Part shown: in pieces, positions 50,987-61,123 of the stretch
Numbering within the stretch: the stretch's first letter is position 1
Layout: every line of letters begins with the position of its first letter
Assembly: GCF_000710035.2 (NCBI RefSeq)
Contig: NZ_JMJJ01000006.1
Span: 1 to 64,000, forward strand
Direction: 5' to 3'
Length of the DNA stretch: 64,000 nt
Source: Pantoea ananatis LMG 2665
Lineage (GTDB): Bacteria; Pseudomonadota; Gammaproteobacteria; Enterobacterales; Enterobacteriaceae
The notes under the pieces: model-generated
Seen by the model: the letters and a program-made list of their open reading frames with translations, nothing else
Told to the model about the DNA's origin: nothing
The model's database searches: none
Made by a program: the position numbers and the translations under genes

Positions 50987-51724
50987 ATGCGCTACCAATG
51001 GCTGACACTCTGGCAATATGCCGATACCTTTCTCGCCGCGACCTGGTTAACGCTTCAGGTGACGTTGCTGGCTTTTATGCTGGCGCTGGTACTGGGACTG
51101 CTGGCCGCGCTGGCGAAATCTGCGACTTTTGCGCCTTTGCGCTGGTTGAGCCACGGCTACGTTGAATTTATTCGTAACACGCCCGTGTTGCTGCAGATTT
51201 TTATCGTCTTTTTCGGGCTTCCCTCGCTGGGCATTACCATGAGCGCCTTTACCGCGGGCGTGCTGGCGCTGGGGATTAACGTCGGTGCCTATCTGGCTGA
51301 GGTTTTTCGCGCCGGTATTCAGTCCGTCCCCAAAGGTCAGTTGGAAGCCGCCTGGATTCTTGGCATTAGTCGTCGCCAGCGATTTTTAAACGTGGTCATG
51401 CCACAGGCCGCGCGCGCCGTCTGGCCCGCGATTATTAACAACCTGATTCAGCTACTGTTGGGCACCTCACTGCTGTCAGCCATTGCGCTACCGGAGTTGA
51501 CGGGAACTGCAACGGTCATCAATGCGCGTACGCTGCTCTACATTCAGACATTCAGCGTCGTCGCGCTGGTCTATCTGTTTCTCAGTAACCTGTTTTCCTG
51601 GCTGGGCAATGTCGCGGGACGCCGACTGTTTATGCCGCCGCTGGTTGTCTCGGTCAAACGGCCCATCTGGACGCAGGCGAAAAGAATGTTTTCCCATACG
51701 ATTAAACGGGAGCCAGCCCAATGA
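50987..51724 (+). CDS. Amino-acid ABC transporter permease (first)
   Basis: 245-aa HisM/GlnP-family permease with about five transmembrane segments. EFIRNTPVLLQIFIVFFGLP and the EAA loop QLEAAWILGISRRQRFLNVV are diagnostic. Preceded by GAGGAGG. Overlaps the second permease by 4 bp (ATGA). Confidence 0.92.
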   Translation: MRYQWLTLWQYADTFLAATWLTLQVTLLAFMLALVLGLLAALAKSATFAPLRWLSHGYVEFIRNTPVLLQIFIVFFGLPSLGITMSAFTAGVLALGINVGAYLAEVFRAGIQSVPKGQLEAAWILGISRRQRFLNVVMPQAARAVWPAIINNLIQLLLGTSLLSAIALPELTGTATVINARTLLYIQTFSVVALVYLFLSNLFSWLGNVAGRRLFMPPLVVSVKRPIWTQAKRMFSHTIKREPAQ

Positions 51725-52365
51725 GCGAACTGATCCTCAGCAGTCTGCCGCTCCTGTGGCGCGGTCTGGTGATTACGTTATTGCTGTCGGTCGCTGCCAT
51801 TGCGGGCAGCACGTTGCTGGGTTTACTGGCCGCGATTTTGCGTACCAGCCGCATCCATGTCGCCCGGCAAATTGCCGTGATCTATACCGAGCTGTTTCGC
51901 GGCACGCCCGTGCTTATCACGCTGATGTTTATTTACTTTGGCGTGGCCTATTTCGGGTATGACATCAACCTGTTTGCCGCAGGCATTTTGGGCCTGAGCA
52001 TTTATCAGGGCGCTTACATTGCCGAGATTTTTCGTGGCGGGATTGAAGCCGTGCCGAAAGGACAGTGGGAAGTTTCGTGGATCCTTGGGCTCTCCAGGCG
52101 GCAAACTTTCACCAGCGTGATTCTGCCGCAAACTCGCGGCATCGTATTGCCGCCGCTGGTGGGTCAGTATCTGTCGCTGATTAAAGATACCTCTATCGTC
52201 AGCATGATAGGCATGTCGGAACTGATGCATCAGGGCCAGGCCATCGTCGATCGCATCGGACAGCCCGTAGTGGTTTATGGTCTGGTTGCCCTGCTCTATT
52301 TCGTTATCTGTTTTCCGCTTTCCCGCTGGGTCCAGCATCAGCAAACCAGGAACTCGTTATCATGA
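51721..52365 (+). CDS. Amino-acid ABC transporter permease (second)
   Basis: 214-aa HisQ/GlnP-family permease. [19 protein letters not shown] and the EAA loop [20 protein letters not shown] are visible. Overlaps both neighbours by 4 bp, so translation of permeases and ATPase is coupled. Confidence 0.92.
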   Translation: MSELILSSLPLLWRGLVITLLLSVAAIAGSTLLGLLAAILRTSRIHVARQIAVIYTELFRGTPVLITLMFIYFGVAYFGYDINLFAAGILGLSIYQGAYIAEIFRGGIEAVPKGQWEVSWILGLSRRQTFTSVILPQTRGIVLPPLVGQYLSLIKDTSIVSMIGMSELMHQGQAIVDRIGQPVVVYGLVALLYFVICFPLSRWVQHQQTRNSLS

Positions 52366-53099
52366 AAAATGCAGCCATTACTCTGAGCCGGATTACGAAG
52401 TCATTTGGCGCTACGCAAGTTCTGAAAGAGATCAGCCTTGATGTCTCGCCCGGAGAGGTGCTGGTGCTGATCGGCGCATCCGGTTCCGGTAAAAGTACCG
52501 TACTACGGATCATGAGTGGTCTGGAAAAGGCCGACGGCGGCGAAATTTGGGTTAACGACGTTCCGCTGCACGACCCAAAACGCAATCGTGATATTTGTGG
52601 TCAGGTGGGGATGGTGTTCCAACAGTTCAACCTGTTTCCTCATAAAACCGCCCTCGGCAATGTCACCCTGGCGCTGATAAAAGCGCAGAAACTGTCTGTG
52701 GCCGAGGCGAATTCGCGCGGGATGGCAGCGCTGGAGCGCGTTGGACTGGCTGACCGTGCCGATCACTATCCTTCTCAGCTCTCCGGGGGACAGCAACAAC
52801 GTGTGGCCATTGCGCGCGCCCTGGCGGTGCAGCCAAAAATCATGTTCTTTGATGAAGCCACGTCCGCTCTCGATCCTGAATTAGTCGGTGAAGTAATGGA
52901 AGTGATGCGCGGGCTGGCGCGCGAGGGCATGACAATGGTGGTGGTAACCCACGAAATGGGGTTTGCCCGGAAAACAGCCGATCGCGTTGTTTTTATGGAT
53001 CAGGGCGTGATTGCTGAGCAGGGTAAGCCGGACGACATTTTTGTTCATCCGCAGAATCCGCGCACGCAACAGTTTCTGTCACGCGTGCTTGAGCACTAA
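52362..53099 (+). CDS. Amino-acid ABC transporter ATPase
   Basis: 245-aa GlnQ/HisP-type ATPase. Walker [10 protein letters not shown] (about 38-46), Q-loop in [12 protein letters not shown], signature [15 protein letters not shown], Walker [14 protein letters not shown] and H-loop VTHEMGFA are all intact. Powers import of the cluster's amino acid. Confidence 0.95.
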   Translation: MKNAAITLSRITKSFGATQVLKEISLDVSPGEVLVLIGASGSGKSTVLRIMSGLEKADGGEIWVNDVPLHDPKRNRDICGQVGMVFQQFNLFPHKTALGNVTLALIKAQKLSVAEANSRGMAALERVGLADRADHYPSQLSGGQQQRVAIARALAVQPKIMFFDEATSALDPELVGEVMEVMRGLAREGMTMVVVTHEMGFARKTADRVVFMDQGVIAEQGKPDDIFVHPQNPRTQQFLSRVLEH

Positions 53100-53108
53100 G
53101 GAGCCGTC

Positions 53109-54380
53109 ATGTCTTTACATTTTCCGCTGATCGCAGACGCGAAGCTGGACACTGCGCAGCCGTCGCCCCGCTTTAAATCGGTTGCCGGTGAGGGCGATGC
53201 TCCCCTTAAGGTCGGCACCGCCGTGCTGAGTAGTGAAGATGTCTTTTCGCCCGTCATGGTAATGAAACAGTCCGCTCTGGAAAACAACCTGCGGCAGTTA
53301 GCAGCGTTTTGCCAGGAGAAAGGCGTCATGCTGGCAGCACATGGCAAAACCTCAATGGCACCGGCAGTCTTACGCCGGGCCGTGACCCAGGGCGGCGCGT
53401 GGGGGATTAGCGCAGCAACACCTGCTCAGGTGCGCGCCCTGCGCCATTTCGGTATCCGCAACGTGTTTCTGGCAAACGAATGTGTCGATCCTGGCGGAAT
53501 TCGCTGGATTGGTGAATGGCAGCGTCGGCATCCTGACCACGGCTTTCTCTGTTACGTTGACTCCCTGGCGGGCGTTACGCTGCTGGAGCAAAACCTGGGC
53601 GACACGGCCATTGCGGTCTTGATTGAAGTGTCGATTCCCGGCGGCAGAACAGGATGCAGAACCGAAGAGGAGGTGCTGGCGATTGCTGAGCGCATCGCCC
53701 AAAGTCGCCATCTTCATCTTGTAGGTATCGCAGGCTATGAAGGCGCGCTGGGTGCCGGGCGGGATGCGGCTGGCGTGGCGTTAATTCAGCACTACTGCAA
53801 CGTTATGCTGGACTGCGCCAGAATGCTGGCTGAACGCCAGCTGTTCCACAGCAAGACGATTCTGCTCAGCGCAGGCGGGGGGGCGTGGTTTGATGTGGTG
53901 ACAGCCTGTTTTACCCAGGCCGTTTTGCCGCTGCCGGTTCAGCCTTTGATTCGCTCGGGTGCCTACATGGCACACGACAGCGGGCTCTATTCGCGTATAG
54001 CGCCTTTTTCTCAGCCCGGTGCTGACCACCATTTTGAAGCGGCCCTGGAAATCTGGGGGCGCGTGCTTTCCCGCCCTGAATCTGGTCTGGCGCTGCTGGA
54101 TTTCGGCAGACGGGACGTGCCCTTCGATCAGGATTTGCCCGTGCCTTTGTGGATTCGCCAGCCGGATGGCACCGCGCCACGAACCGGCACGCATCTGCAC
54201 ATCAGTGAGGTTAACGATCAGCACGCCTATTTACGCGTGCCTGACGATGAATCGCTGATGCCGGGAGACTGGGTCGGATGCGGTATTTCTCATCCGTGCA
54301 CGGCATTTGATAAATGGCGTTATCTTCCCTTAGTGGATGATGAATACCGGGTGGTGGACAGCGTCGAGACGGCGTTTTGA
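53109..54380 (+). CDS. PLP-dependent D-amino-acid deaminase/aldolase (DSD1-like, alanine racemase-type fold)
   Basis: 423 aa. An N-terminal fold III PLP barrel with the cofactor lysine at Lys80 in LAAHGKTSMAP is followed by a C-terminal beta domain carrying the metal-site pair His395-x-Cys397 in ISHPCTAFDKW. This pattern defines the D-serine dehydratase / D-threonine aldolase / 3-hydroxy-D-aspartate aldolase family. It ends the Rid-ABC operon, 9 bp after the ATPase gene. A Rid protein in the operon favours a dehydratase that releases an enamine. Exact substrate uncertain. Confidence 0.82.
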   Translation: MSLHFPLIADAKLDTAQPSPRFKSVAGEGDAPLKVGTAVLSSEDVFSPVMVMKQSALENNLRQLAAFCQEKGVMLAAHGKTSMAPAVLRRAVTQGGAWGISAATPAQVRALRHFGIRNVFLANECVDPGGIRWIGEWQRRHPDHGFLCYVDSLAGVTLLEQNLGDTAIAVLIEVSIPGGRTGCRTEEEVLAIAERIAQSRHLHLVGIAGYEGALGAGRDAAGVALIQHYCNVMLDCARMLAERQLFHSKTILLSAGGGAWFDVVTACFTQAVLPLPVQPLIRSGAYMAHDSGLYSRIAPFSQPGADHHFEAALEIWGRVLSRPESGLALLDFGRRDVPFDQDLPVPLWIRQPDGTAPRTGTHLHISEVNDQHAYLRVPDDESLMPGDWVGCGISHPCTAFDKWRYLPLVDDEYRVVDSVETAF

Positions 54381-54428
54381 TCGCAGCCGACATCCTTCCC
54401 CTGAGGCGATGACGGAGGCCATAGCAAA

Positions 54429-54454
54429 ACGGGCGACCCCAGAGGATCGCCCGT
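54429..54454. terminator. Terminator between the D-amino-acid operon and cysH
   Basis: ACGGGCGA / TCGCCCGT stem with a 10-base loop between two convergent genes; no strong T run. Confidence 0.7.
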
Positions 54455-54475
54455 TACCAGAACTAAGCGCGTCAG

Positions 54476-55207
54476 TTAGCCTTCGTGCAGGCCGCACTCA
54501 CGTTTCAGGCCAAAGAAACGCGTTTCTTCTTCTGCCATCCCCGGCTCCCACTTGCGCGTGGTGTGCGTATCTCCGACAGACAGATAGCCTTCCTCCCACA
54601 GCGGATGGTATTTCAGGTTGTGGGTTTGCAGATACTGATGAATCTGGCGGTTATCCCAGTCAATAATCGGCAGCACTTTAAACACGCCGCGCTGCACGCC
54701 CAGTACCGGCAATGTGGCGCGGCTGCCTGACTGATCGCGTCGCAGGCCCGCAAACCAGGTTTGGGCGCCCAGGGTTTCCAGCGCCCGATTCATCGGCTCA
54801 ACTTTGTTGATCTGGTTGTACTGTTCAATGCCCTCTACCCCTTGCTCCCACAGCTTGCCGTAGCGGGCTTCCTGCCACGCTGGCGAGGTTTCCGCCCGGA
54901 ACACCTGCAGGTTAAGGTTAAGCTGGTCAGCCAGTTCATCAATAAAGCGGTAGGTTTCCGGAAACAGATAACCGGTATCGGTGAGGATGACCGGAATATC
55001 CGGTTGTACGCGCGTCACCAGATGCAGCGATACCGCAGCCTGAATGCCAAAGCTGGACGAGAGCACGTAAGCCCCCGGCAGATTTTCCAGTGCCCAGCTT
55101 ACACGCTCTTCAGCCGTGGCTTTTTCCAGTTGGGCGTTGGTTGCCGCCAACGCCATCGCGCGCTGGACCTTCGACATCTCATTCAGTGCTGCAAGATCGA
55201 TACTCAT
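54476..55207 (-). CDS. cysH: Phosphoadenosine phosphosulfate (PAPS) reductase
   Basis: Reduces PAPS to sulfite using thioredoxin. PP-loop region [16 protein letters not shown] and the C-terminal catalytic cysteine in ECGLHEG are present; the iron-sulfur cysteine pairs of APS reductases are absent, so PAPS is the substrate. 243 aa. Overlaps cysI by 4 bp. Confidence 0.97.
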   Translation of the reverse strand: MSIDLAALNEMSKVQRAMALAATNAQLEKATAEERVSWALENLPGAYVLSSSFGIQAAVSLHLVTRVQPDIPVILTDTGYLFPETYRFIDELADQLNLNLQVFRAETSPAWQEARYGKLWEQGVEGIEQYNQINKVEPMNRALETLGAQTWFAGLRRDQSGSRATLPVLGVQRGVFKVLPIIDWDNRQIHQYLQTHNLKYHPLWEEGYLSVGDTHTTRKWEPGMAEEETRFFGLKRECGLHEG

Positions 55208-56925
55208 TTTGCCTCCTGCCAGAAGTCGCGCGCAGGATCCAATACCGGCGTAACAATGCCAGCCCGAATCACGAAGTCACCAAAGCCTTCTGCGGCCTCG
55301 CGCTCTTTCGCCCAGCGACCTACCAGCTCATCAAGTGTGGCGAGAATTTCACTTTCAGTAATATTTTCGCGATACATACGTGGAATGCGCGTTCCGATGC
55401 GGTTACCCCCGATATGCAGGTTGTAACGGCCCGGCGCTTTCCCCACCAGGCCCACTTCTGCCAGCATGGCACGGCCACAGCCGTTCGGACAACCGGTAAC
55501 GCGTAACACTATGTGCTCTTCGCCTACGCCATGGCTGTGCATGATCTCTTCGACTTTCGTCACGAAAGACGGCAGAAAACGTTCAGCCTCCGCCATCGCC
55601 AGCGGACAGGTTGGAAACGCCACGCAGGCCATCGAGTTTTCCCGCTGGGCCGTCACGTTTTCCATCAGGCCGTGTTCGTGGGCAATCGCTTCAATCTGCG
55701 CTTTTTGGCTTTCCGGCACGCCTGCCACAATCAGGTTCTGGTTGGCGGTCAGACGGAAATCGCCCTGATGGATTTTGGCGATTTCCGCCACGCCGCTTTT
55801 CAGCGGACGTCCCGGATAATCCAGCAGACGACCGTTTTCGATGAACAGCGTCAGATGCCACTTGTTATCAATGCCCTTGATCCAGCCAATGCGATCGCCA
55901 CGGGTGGTGAATTCGTAAGGACGTGTCGGTGCAAACGTGACACCGGCGCGCTTCTCGACTTCCGCCTTAAACGTCTCTACGCCTACGCGTTCCAGCGTGT
56001 ATTTGGTTTTGGCGTTTTTACGATCGGTACGGTTGCCCCAGTCGCGCTGGGTCGTCACTACCGCTGCTGCCACATCCAGGATCTTATCGACCGGGAAGTA
56101 GCCAAATTCGCTGGCGGTACGCGCGTAGGTGGCTTTATTACCGTGCTCGATAGACAGACCGCCGCCCACCAGCAGGTTAAAGCCCACCAGCTTGCCGTTT
56201 TCCGCAATCGCGATAAAGTTCAGATCGTTAGCGTGCAGATCAACATCGTTATGCGGCGGAATCACCACCGTGGTTTTAAACTTACGCGGCAGGTAGGTCT
56301 GGCCCAGGATCGGCTCTTCGTCGGTGGTGGCCACTTTTTCCTGATCCCACCAGATCTCGGCATAAGCGCGGGTTTGCGGCAGCAGATGCTCCGACAGCTT
56401 TTTGGCCCACTCATAGGCTTCCTGATGCAACTCAGACTCCACTGGGTTTGAGGTGCAGAGGACGTTACGGTTAACGTCATTCGCGGTCGCCAGCGCATCC
56501 AGCCCCACTTCGTGCAGCATCTGGTGCGTCGGCTTCACGTTCTTCTTCAGAATGCCGTGAAACTGGAAAGTCTGACGGTTGGTCAAACGGATGCTGCCGT
56601 AAAGGGTTTTATCGGTAGCAAATTTATCAATCGCCAGCCACTGTGTGGGCGTAATGATCCCGCCCGGCAGACGACAGCGCAGCATCATCGCATGGCGAGG
56701 CTCAAGTTTTTGCTCCGCACGTTCAGCACGAATATCGCGGTCATCCTGCTGATACATGCCGTGAAAACGGATCAGCAGGAAGTTATCGCCGCTGAAACCA
56801 CCGGTCAGGCCCTCGTCGAGGTCCTCAAGGATGGTACCGCGCAGGTAGTTGCTCTCTTTTTTTAAACGCTCAGCGTCGGTGAGTTTGCCTTCAACCACCA
56901 GCGGGCCAGGGTATTTTTCAGTCAT
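55204..56925 (-). CDS. cysI: Sulfite reductase hemoprotein beta-component
   Basis: Siroheme and 4Fe-4S subunit that carries out six-electron reduction of sulfite to sulfide. Cluster ligands are in [18 protein letters not shown] and [15 protein letters not shown]. 573 aa, close to E. coli (570). Start overlaps the cysJ stop by 1 bp. Confidence 0.97.
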   Translation of the reverse strand: MTEKYPGPLVVEGKLTDAERLKKESNYLRGTILEDLDEGLTGGFSGDNFLLIRFHGMYQQDDRDIRAERAEQKLEPRHAMMLRCRLPGGIITPTQWLAIDKFATDKTLYGSIRLTNRQTFQFHGILKKNVKPTHQMLHEVGLDALATANDVNRNVLCTSNPVESELHQEAYEWAKKLSEHLLPQTRAYAEIWWDQEKVATTDEEPILGQTYLPRKFKTTVVIPPHNDVDLHANDLNFIAIAENGKLVGFNLLVGGGLSIEHGNKATYARTASEFGYFPVDKILDVAAAVVTTQRDWGNRTDRKNAKTKYTLERVGVETFKAEVEKRAGVTFAPTRPYEFTTRGDRIGWIKGIDNKWHLTLFIENGRLLDYPGRPLKSGVAEIAKIHQGDFRLTANQNLIVAGVPESQKAQIEAIAHEHGLMENVTAQRENSMACVAFPTCPLAMAEAERFLPSFVTKVEEIMHSHGVGEEHIVLRVTGCPNGCGRAMLAEVGLVGKAPGRYNLHIGGNRIGTRIPRMYRENITESEILATLDELVGRWAKEREAAEGFGDFVIRAGIVTPVLDPARDFWQEAK

Positions 56926-58727
56926 TAGTAAACGTCTCGCTGATAACGGCGCTCAATGCGCAGCTCACTTAAAAATTCGTCAGCCGTTTCACGATCCATA
57001 GCGCCGTGTTCGACCACCACATCCAGTAATGCCTGCTCAACGTCTTTTGCCATACGATTGGCGTCGCCGCAGACGTAAAGGTGCGCGCCTTCCTGTAACC
57101 AGCTCCACACCTCCGCACCCTTAGCGCGGATTTTATCTTGTACGTAAATTTTCTCGGCCTGATCGCGCGACCAGGCCAGATCGATATTCGTTAACAGGCC
57201 ATCTTTCACGTATTTCTGCCATTCCACCTGATACAGGAAATCGTCAGTAAAGTGTGGATTGCCAAAGAATAGCCAGTTTTTACCGCTGGCGCCGTCGTTC
57301 TCGCGCTGCTGCATAAAGGCGCGGAACGGCGCAATACCGGTGCCAGGCCCAATCATAATGACCGGTGCATCCGGGTTGGCGGGCAGGCGAAAATTATCGT
57401 TGTGTTCGATAAACACGCGCACCTCACCGTCTTCTTCAATGCGATCCGCCAGCCAGGTGGAAGCGCCGCCGCCGCGCGGGCGCCCTTCAATATCAAAGCG
57501 CACGGCCCCCACGGTGATATGTACTTCGGTATCGGTTTCGGCCTGAGACGAAGCGATAGAGTAAAGACGCGGCGTTAACGGACGCAGCAAGCCGGATAAC
57601 TGTTCTGCGCTCAGTTGGGCTGGTGCCAGACGAACCATATCAACAATCGGATAGCGTTGCGCATACTGCTGCAGTTTGGCTTTATCATCCACCAGTGACA
57701 GCAGTTCGTCGTTACGCGCTAAGCTCGCATATTGCGCCACGATTTGCGCCGTATTGACCGTTAACTCAAAATGTTTCTGCAACGCCTCTGCCAGCGGTAA
57801 CGTCTGGCCCTGCACCTCAACCGGCTCATCGCCTTTTAGCCACACCAGTTCAAGCAGCTCGTTAACCAGCGCGGCGTCATTCTCATACCAGACGCCCAGC
57901 GCATCACCAGGCTGGTAGCGTAACCCTGAATCGCCCAGGTCGATCTCGATATGACGCACATCTTTGTCCGAATCGCGCCCGGTAATTTTCTGGTTCACCG
58001 CCAGGCTGGCACTAAGCGGCTGCTCTTTAGTGTAAGGGCTGGTGAAGACTTCGTTCACGCTGCCGGCGACGGTTGCCGCACTCTGGGCCGGTGACGCTGC
58101 CGGTACGCGTTCTTTCAGTGCAGCAGTAATTGCCGCGCGCCAGGCGCTGGCCTGCTCGGCATATTCAACATCCGCATCAACCCGATCCAGCAGTCGTTCT
58201 GCACCCAGCTCGGCCAGGCGGCTGTCAAAATCTTTGCCCGCTTTGCTGAAGAATTCATAGGAGGTATCGCCCAGACCAAACACGGCAAAGGCCGCGCCGT
58301 CCATTTTGGGCGCTTTCTTAGACATCAGGAATTTATGCAGCGCAACGGCCTCTTCCGGTGGTTCGCCTTCGCCCTGCGTCGAGGTCACGACAATCAGAAT
58401 TTTTTCCTGGCCAATCTGCTTAAATTTAAAGTCGCCCGCGTTGACCAGATTCACGGTCAGTTTTGCCGCCTGCAGGTCATCGCGTAACTGCTCGGCTACC
58501 CGGCGGGCATTGCCGGTTTGTGAGGCAGAGAGCAGCGTAATCGCCGGGGTTTCAGCCTGCGCAGGCGCGCTGGCAACCGCCTGGCCTGGCGTTTGATTGA
58601 CCATGCCCCAGAAATAGCCAGAGAGCCAGGCCATCTGAGTGGTGGAAAAATCTGTCGTTGCTGCCTGTAAACGAGCAAGTTGCTCCGGAGAGAGCGGAAG
58701 CATTGAGCCTGGTGCCTGAGTCGTCAT
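56925..58727 (-). CDS. cysJ: Sulfite reductase flavoprotein alpha-component
   Basis: NADPH-dependent FMN/FAD diflavin reductase that feeds electrons to CysI. Flavodoxin domain (about 64-200, [17 protein letters not shown]), FAD-binding part with RLYSIASSQ, and the NADPH site [19 protein letters not shown], ending RRYQRDVY. 600 aa. First gene of cysJ-cysI-cysH; the 273-bp gap upstream probably holds CysB sites, not resolved here. Confidence 0.97.
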   Translation of the reverse strand: MTTQAPGSMLPLSPEQLARLQAATTDFSTTQMAWLSGYFWGMVNQTPGQAVASAPAQAETPAITLLSASQTGNARRVAEQLRDDLQAAKLTVNLVNAGDFKFKQIGQEKILIVVTSTQGEGEPPEEAVALHKFLMSKKAPKMDGAAFAVFGLGDTSYEFFSKAGKDFDSRLAELGAERLLDRVDADVEYAEQASAWRAAITAALKERVPAASPAQSAATVAGSVNEVFTSPYTKEQPLSASLAVNQKITGRDSDKDVRHIEIDLGDSGLRYQPGDALGVWYENDAALVNELLELVWLKGDEPVEVQGQTLPLAEALQKHFELTVNTAQIVAQYASLARNDELLSLVDDKAKLQQYAQRYPIVDMVRLAPAQLSAEQLSGLLRPLTPRLYSIASSQAETDTEVHITVGAVRFDIEGRPRGGGASTWLADRIEEDGEVRVFIEHNDNFRLPANPDAPVIMIGPGTGIAPFRAFMQQRENDGASGKNWLFFGNPHFTDDFLYQVEWQKYVKDGLLTNIDLAWSRDQAEKIYVQDKIRAKGAEVWSWLQEGAHLYVCGDANRMAKDVEQALLDVVVEHGAMDRETADEFLSELRIERRYQRDVY

Positions 58728-59000
58728 CGCGATAAAAATTCCAGTAGCAGAAGTCCGGACCGAATAGTAGCGGAAGAGAAGAAAGGGTACAGGCTGCTAT
58801 ATTAACGATTAAATACGCCTTCGACATATCAAATAACCAAAATGACTAAATGGTTTTTCAGATAAAATTAATCGTTAAAAGTGGTAAGAATATTGAGGGT
58901 TAACACACTCAGGTAATCACGGCGCGCACTGGACTTTACGACGGGTGATCGCGGCAAATTGCTGGGTTAACAACAGGAAAACGACCAGGAGCGACGACAG

Positions 59001-59828
59001 GTGCCAGGCATTATCACCGCGTTACCGCAAGCAATGGCGGAGCAGATTCTGCAAAAACTGGGGTTTAGCGCGCCTCCCGCTCCTGATGAGATCGGACTGA
59101 GTGAGATATATCGCGCCTGGTGCCAGTCGGTACCCTTTGATAATCTTCGCCGCCGTCTGATGACTGACCACGACAGCGCCCTCCCCTTGCCCGGCAGCAC
59201 GGCAACCGACTTTTTCACTCACTGGTTAACCTATGGCACAGGCGGCACCTGCTGGGCGGGCCATGGCGCGCTGCATGCCCTGCTGATACACGTGGGATTT
59301 AACGTGCAGTTTGGCCTTTCCATCATGCTGTCCTCACGTCCGGCGCCCGCAGGTTCCCCCGGTCATGGCATGCTGTTTGTTAACATGGATGCAGGCACGC
59401 GGGTGGTTGACAGCACGCTGCTCCATGGCCATCCGCTCCCGCTGGAAGCCAGGCTGAATCCCCATCCCGTCTGGGGCACGCGCGTTTATGAGCGAGACGG
59501 CAGTTGGTACATACACTGGAAACCGCTGGGTCGGGCAGGGATCGACTGCAAAATTCTGACTACCGACCTCCCCGTTGACGCGTTTCAGTCACGTCATCAA
59601 CAGAGCCGACATAGCAGCCGCTTTGACGGTGCCTTGCTGATTCGCCGCGCCAGCGCCGGGAGCATCACCGGAATCGTGAAGGGAGAACGGGTTATCAGGG
59701 ACCCTGAGGGAAAGGAAACCTTTACGCCGCTGTCACGTTCAGAGCAGCAACGGCTGCTGATTGAGGATTACGGCATAGCGGAAGCTATCGTGGCGCGGCT
59801 TCCGGCTGACGATCCGGGCCATGGCTGA
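59001..59828 (+). CDS. Arylamine N-acetyltransferase (NAT)-like protein
   Basis: 275 aa. A cysteine-His-Asp triad can be placed as Cys84 in GTGGTCWAGHGAL, His122 in SPGHGMLFV and Asp137 in RVVDSTLLHG, the order found in NAT enzymes, and SVPFDNL is the NAT N-terminal motif. The surroundings of the triad differ from classical NATs, so acyl donor and acceptor are unknown. GTG start at 59001 after CAGGAG; an ATG at 59034 is possible. Divergent from cysJ. Confidence 0.72.
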   Translation: MPGIITALPQAMAEQILQKLGFSAPPAPDEIGLSEIYRAWCQSVPFDNLRRRLMTDHDSALPLPGSTATDFFTHWLTYGTGGTCWAGHGALHALLIHVGFNVQFGLSIMLSSRPAPAGSPGHGMLFVNMDAGTRVVDSTLLHGHPLPLEARLNPHPVWGTRVYERDGSWYIHWKPLGRAGIDCKILTTDLPVDAFQSRHQQSRHSSRFDGALLIRRASAGSITGIVKGERVIRDPEGKETFTPLSRSEQQRLLIEDYGIAEAIVARLPADDPGHG

Positions 59829-59957
59829 GCGCATTTTGGGAAAGGCGCGCGAATCCTTTTACTATTCTGGCTTAATCGTCGTTTAAAGGCGCTTAGCAGA
59901 TGCGAAAAACTGGCCTTTCAGGTAGAATTCAGCCGTTTTTAATGCCTGAGAGCGATT

Positions 59958-60317
59958 ATGTCTACCACGTTATTTAAAGAGTTCCAGTTCGAAGCCGCAC
60001 ACTATTTACCCAATGTGCCGGCAGGACACAAATGCGGCCGTCTGCACGGTCACTCATTCCTTGTTCGTCTGGAAATTACCGGTGAAGTGGATGCGCATAC
60101 CGGCTGGGTCATGGATTTTGCTGAGCTGAAAGCGGCGTTTAAACCCCTCTATGACAGGCTCGATCACTACTATCTTAATGAGATCCCCGGACTGGAGAAT
60201 CCCACCAGCGAAGTCCTGGCAAAATGGATTTGGGATCACATGAAGCCTCGCCTGCCGCTGCTGAGCGCGGTGATGATCAAAGAAACCTGTACTGCAGGCT
60301 GCACCTATCGCGGTTAA
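59958..60317 (+). CDS. queD: 6-carboxy-5,6,7,8-tetrahydropterin synthase
   Basis: Second step of queuosine (preQ0) synthesis, zinc enzyme of the PTPS family. Zinc and catalytic motifs are [17 protein letters not shown] (Cys27, His31, His33) and the late KETCTAGC. 119 aa. Neighbour of cysJ as in E. coli. Confidence 0.96.
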   Translation: MSTTLFKEFQFEAAHYLPNVPAGHKCGRLHGHSFLVRLEITGEVDAHTGWVMDFAELKAAFKPLYDRLDHYYLNEIPGLENPTSEVLAKWIWDHMKPRLPLLSAVMIKETCTAGCTYRG

Positions 60318-60491
60318 TCTGCTCTGTACGGCAGCGCAGCCGGTCACCCGCTTACTGACCTGTTGATCGGCCTGCTGCCGCCTCTCCTGCGCGACATCAG
60401 CTGAACTCTCCTCCTCTGTCTGACGTCATCCTTCTGTCATCTTTCCCCACCAGGCTGTTCTCTCCTTCATTAAAGATCAAGAGAATCAACA

Positions 60492-61091
60492 ATGAACCTG
60501 GTAAAACCGCTTTTTGCTTGTCTCTTCTTTATCACCGCCTCTGCCGCCGTTCAGGCGGAAAACATCCTAAGCTTTCCACAACCCGACTCACTGCCCGACG
60601 AATTCTATGCCGTGACGGAAATTCCCGCAGGCGGAATCATCAAATATGAAACCGATGCGAAAACCGGTTTTATCGTTGCCGATCGTTTTCAGTCGATGCC
60701 GGTCGCTTATCCGGCAAACTACGGTTCGCTGACGCAATCGCTGGGCGGCGATAACGATCCGCTGGATGTGATCTTCTACACCCGCGCCCCACTTGCGCCC
60801 GGGACATTAATTAAACTGCGCCCGATTGGCGTACTGAAAATGATCGACGGTGGCGAAGTGGATGACAAAATCGTGGCGGTTCCGGCCAGCAAAGTCGATC
60901 CGACCTATGATGCGATTCAGACGGTCGCCGATCTGCCAAAGCTGGAACAGCAGCGGCTGGAAGCGTTCTTTCGCGTCTATAAAGCGCTGCCGGAAGGGCG
61001 TAAAAACGTGGAGCTGAAGGGATTCGAAGACGCCAGCGCGGCCAAAGCGGAGATCAAACAGGCTTTTGAGGCCTGGAAAGCGAAGCAATAA
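60492..61091 (+). CDS. Periplasmic family I inorganic pyrophosphatase
   Basis: 199 aa. A clear Sec signal peptide (about 1-22, cleavage near AVQA/EN) precedes a family I pyrophosphatase with IKYETDAKTG, VAYPANYGSL and the signature GGDNDPLDVIFYT. The housekeeping Ppa is cytosolic, so this exported enzyme should hydrolyse pyrophosphate outside the inner membrane, perhaps to harvest phosphate. It lies between queD and queE, which are adjacent pathway genes. A hairpin follows at 61095-61117. Confidence 0.85.
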   Translation: MNLVKPLFACLFFITASAAVQAENILSFPQPDSLPDEFYAVTEIPAGGIIKYETDAKTGFIVADRFQSMPVAYPANYGSLTQSLGGDNDPLDVIFYTRAPLAPGTLIKLRPIGVLKMIDGGEVDDKIVAVPASKVDPTYDAIQTVADLPKLEQQRLEAFFRVYKALPEGRKNVELKGFEDASAAKAEIKQAFEAWKAKQ

Positions 61092-61094
61092 CGG

Positions 61095-61117
61095 TCAGGC
61101 GGCGAGAGGCCGCCTGA
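61095..61117. terminator. Hairpin between convergent pyrophosphatase and queE genes
   Basis: Perfect 9-bp stem TCAGGCGGC / GCCGCCTGA with a 5-base loop, directly between the two stop codons. T tails are weak on both sides. Confidence 0.7.
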
Positions 61118-61123
61118 GTCTTA

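Noticed and set aside
55513..56451. 312-codon frame antisense to cysI
   Set aside because: Shadow of cysI in a GC-rich region; no start signal or domain.
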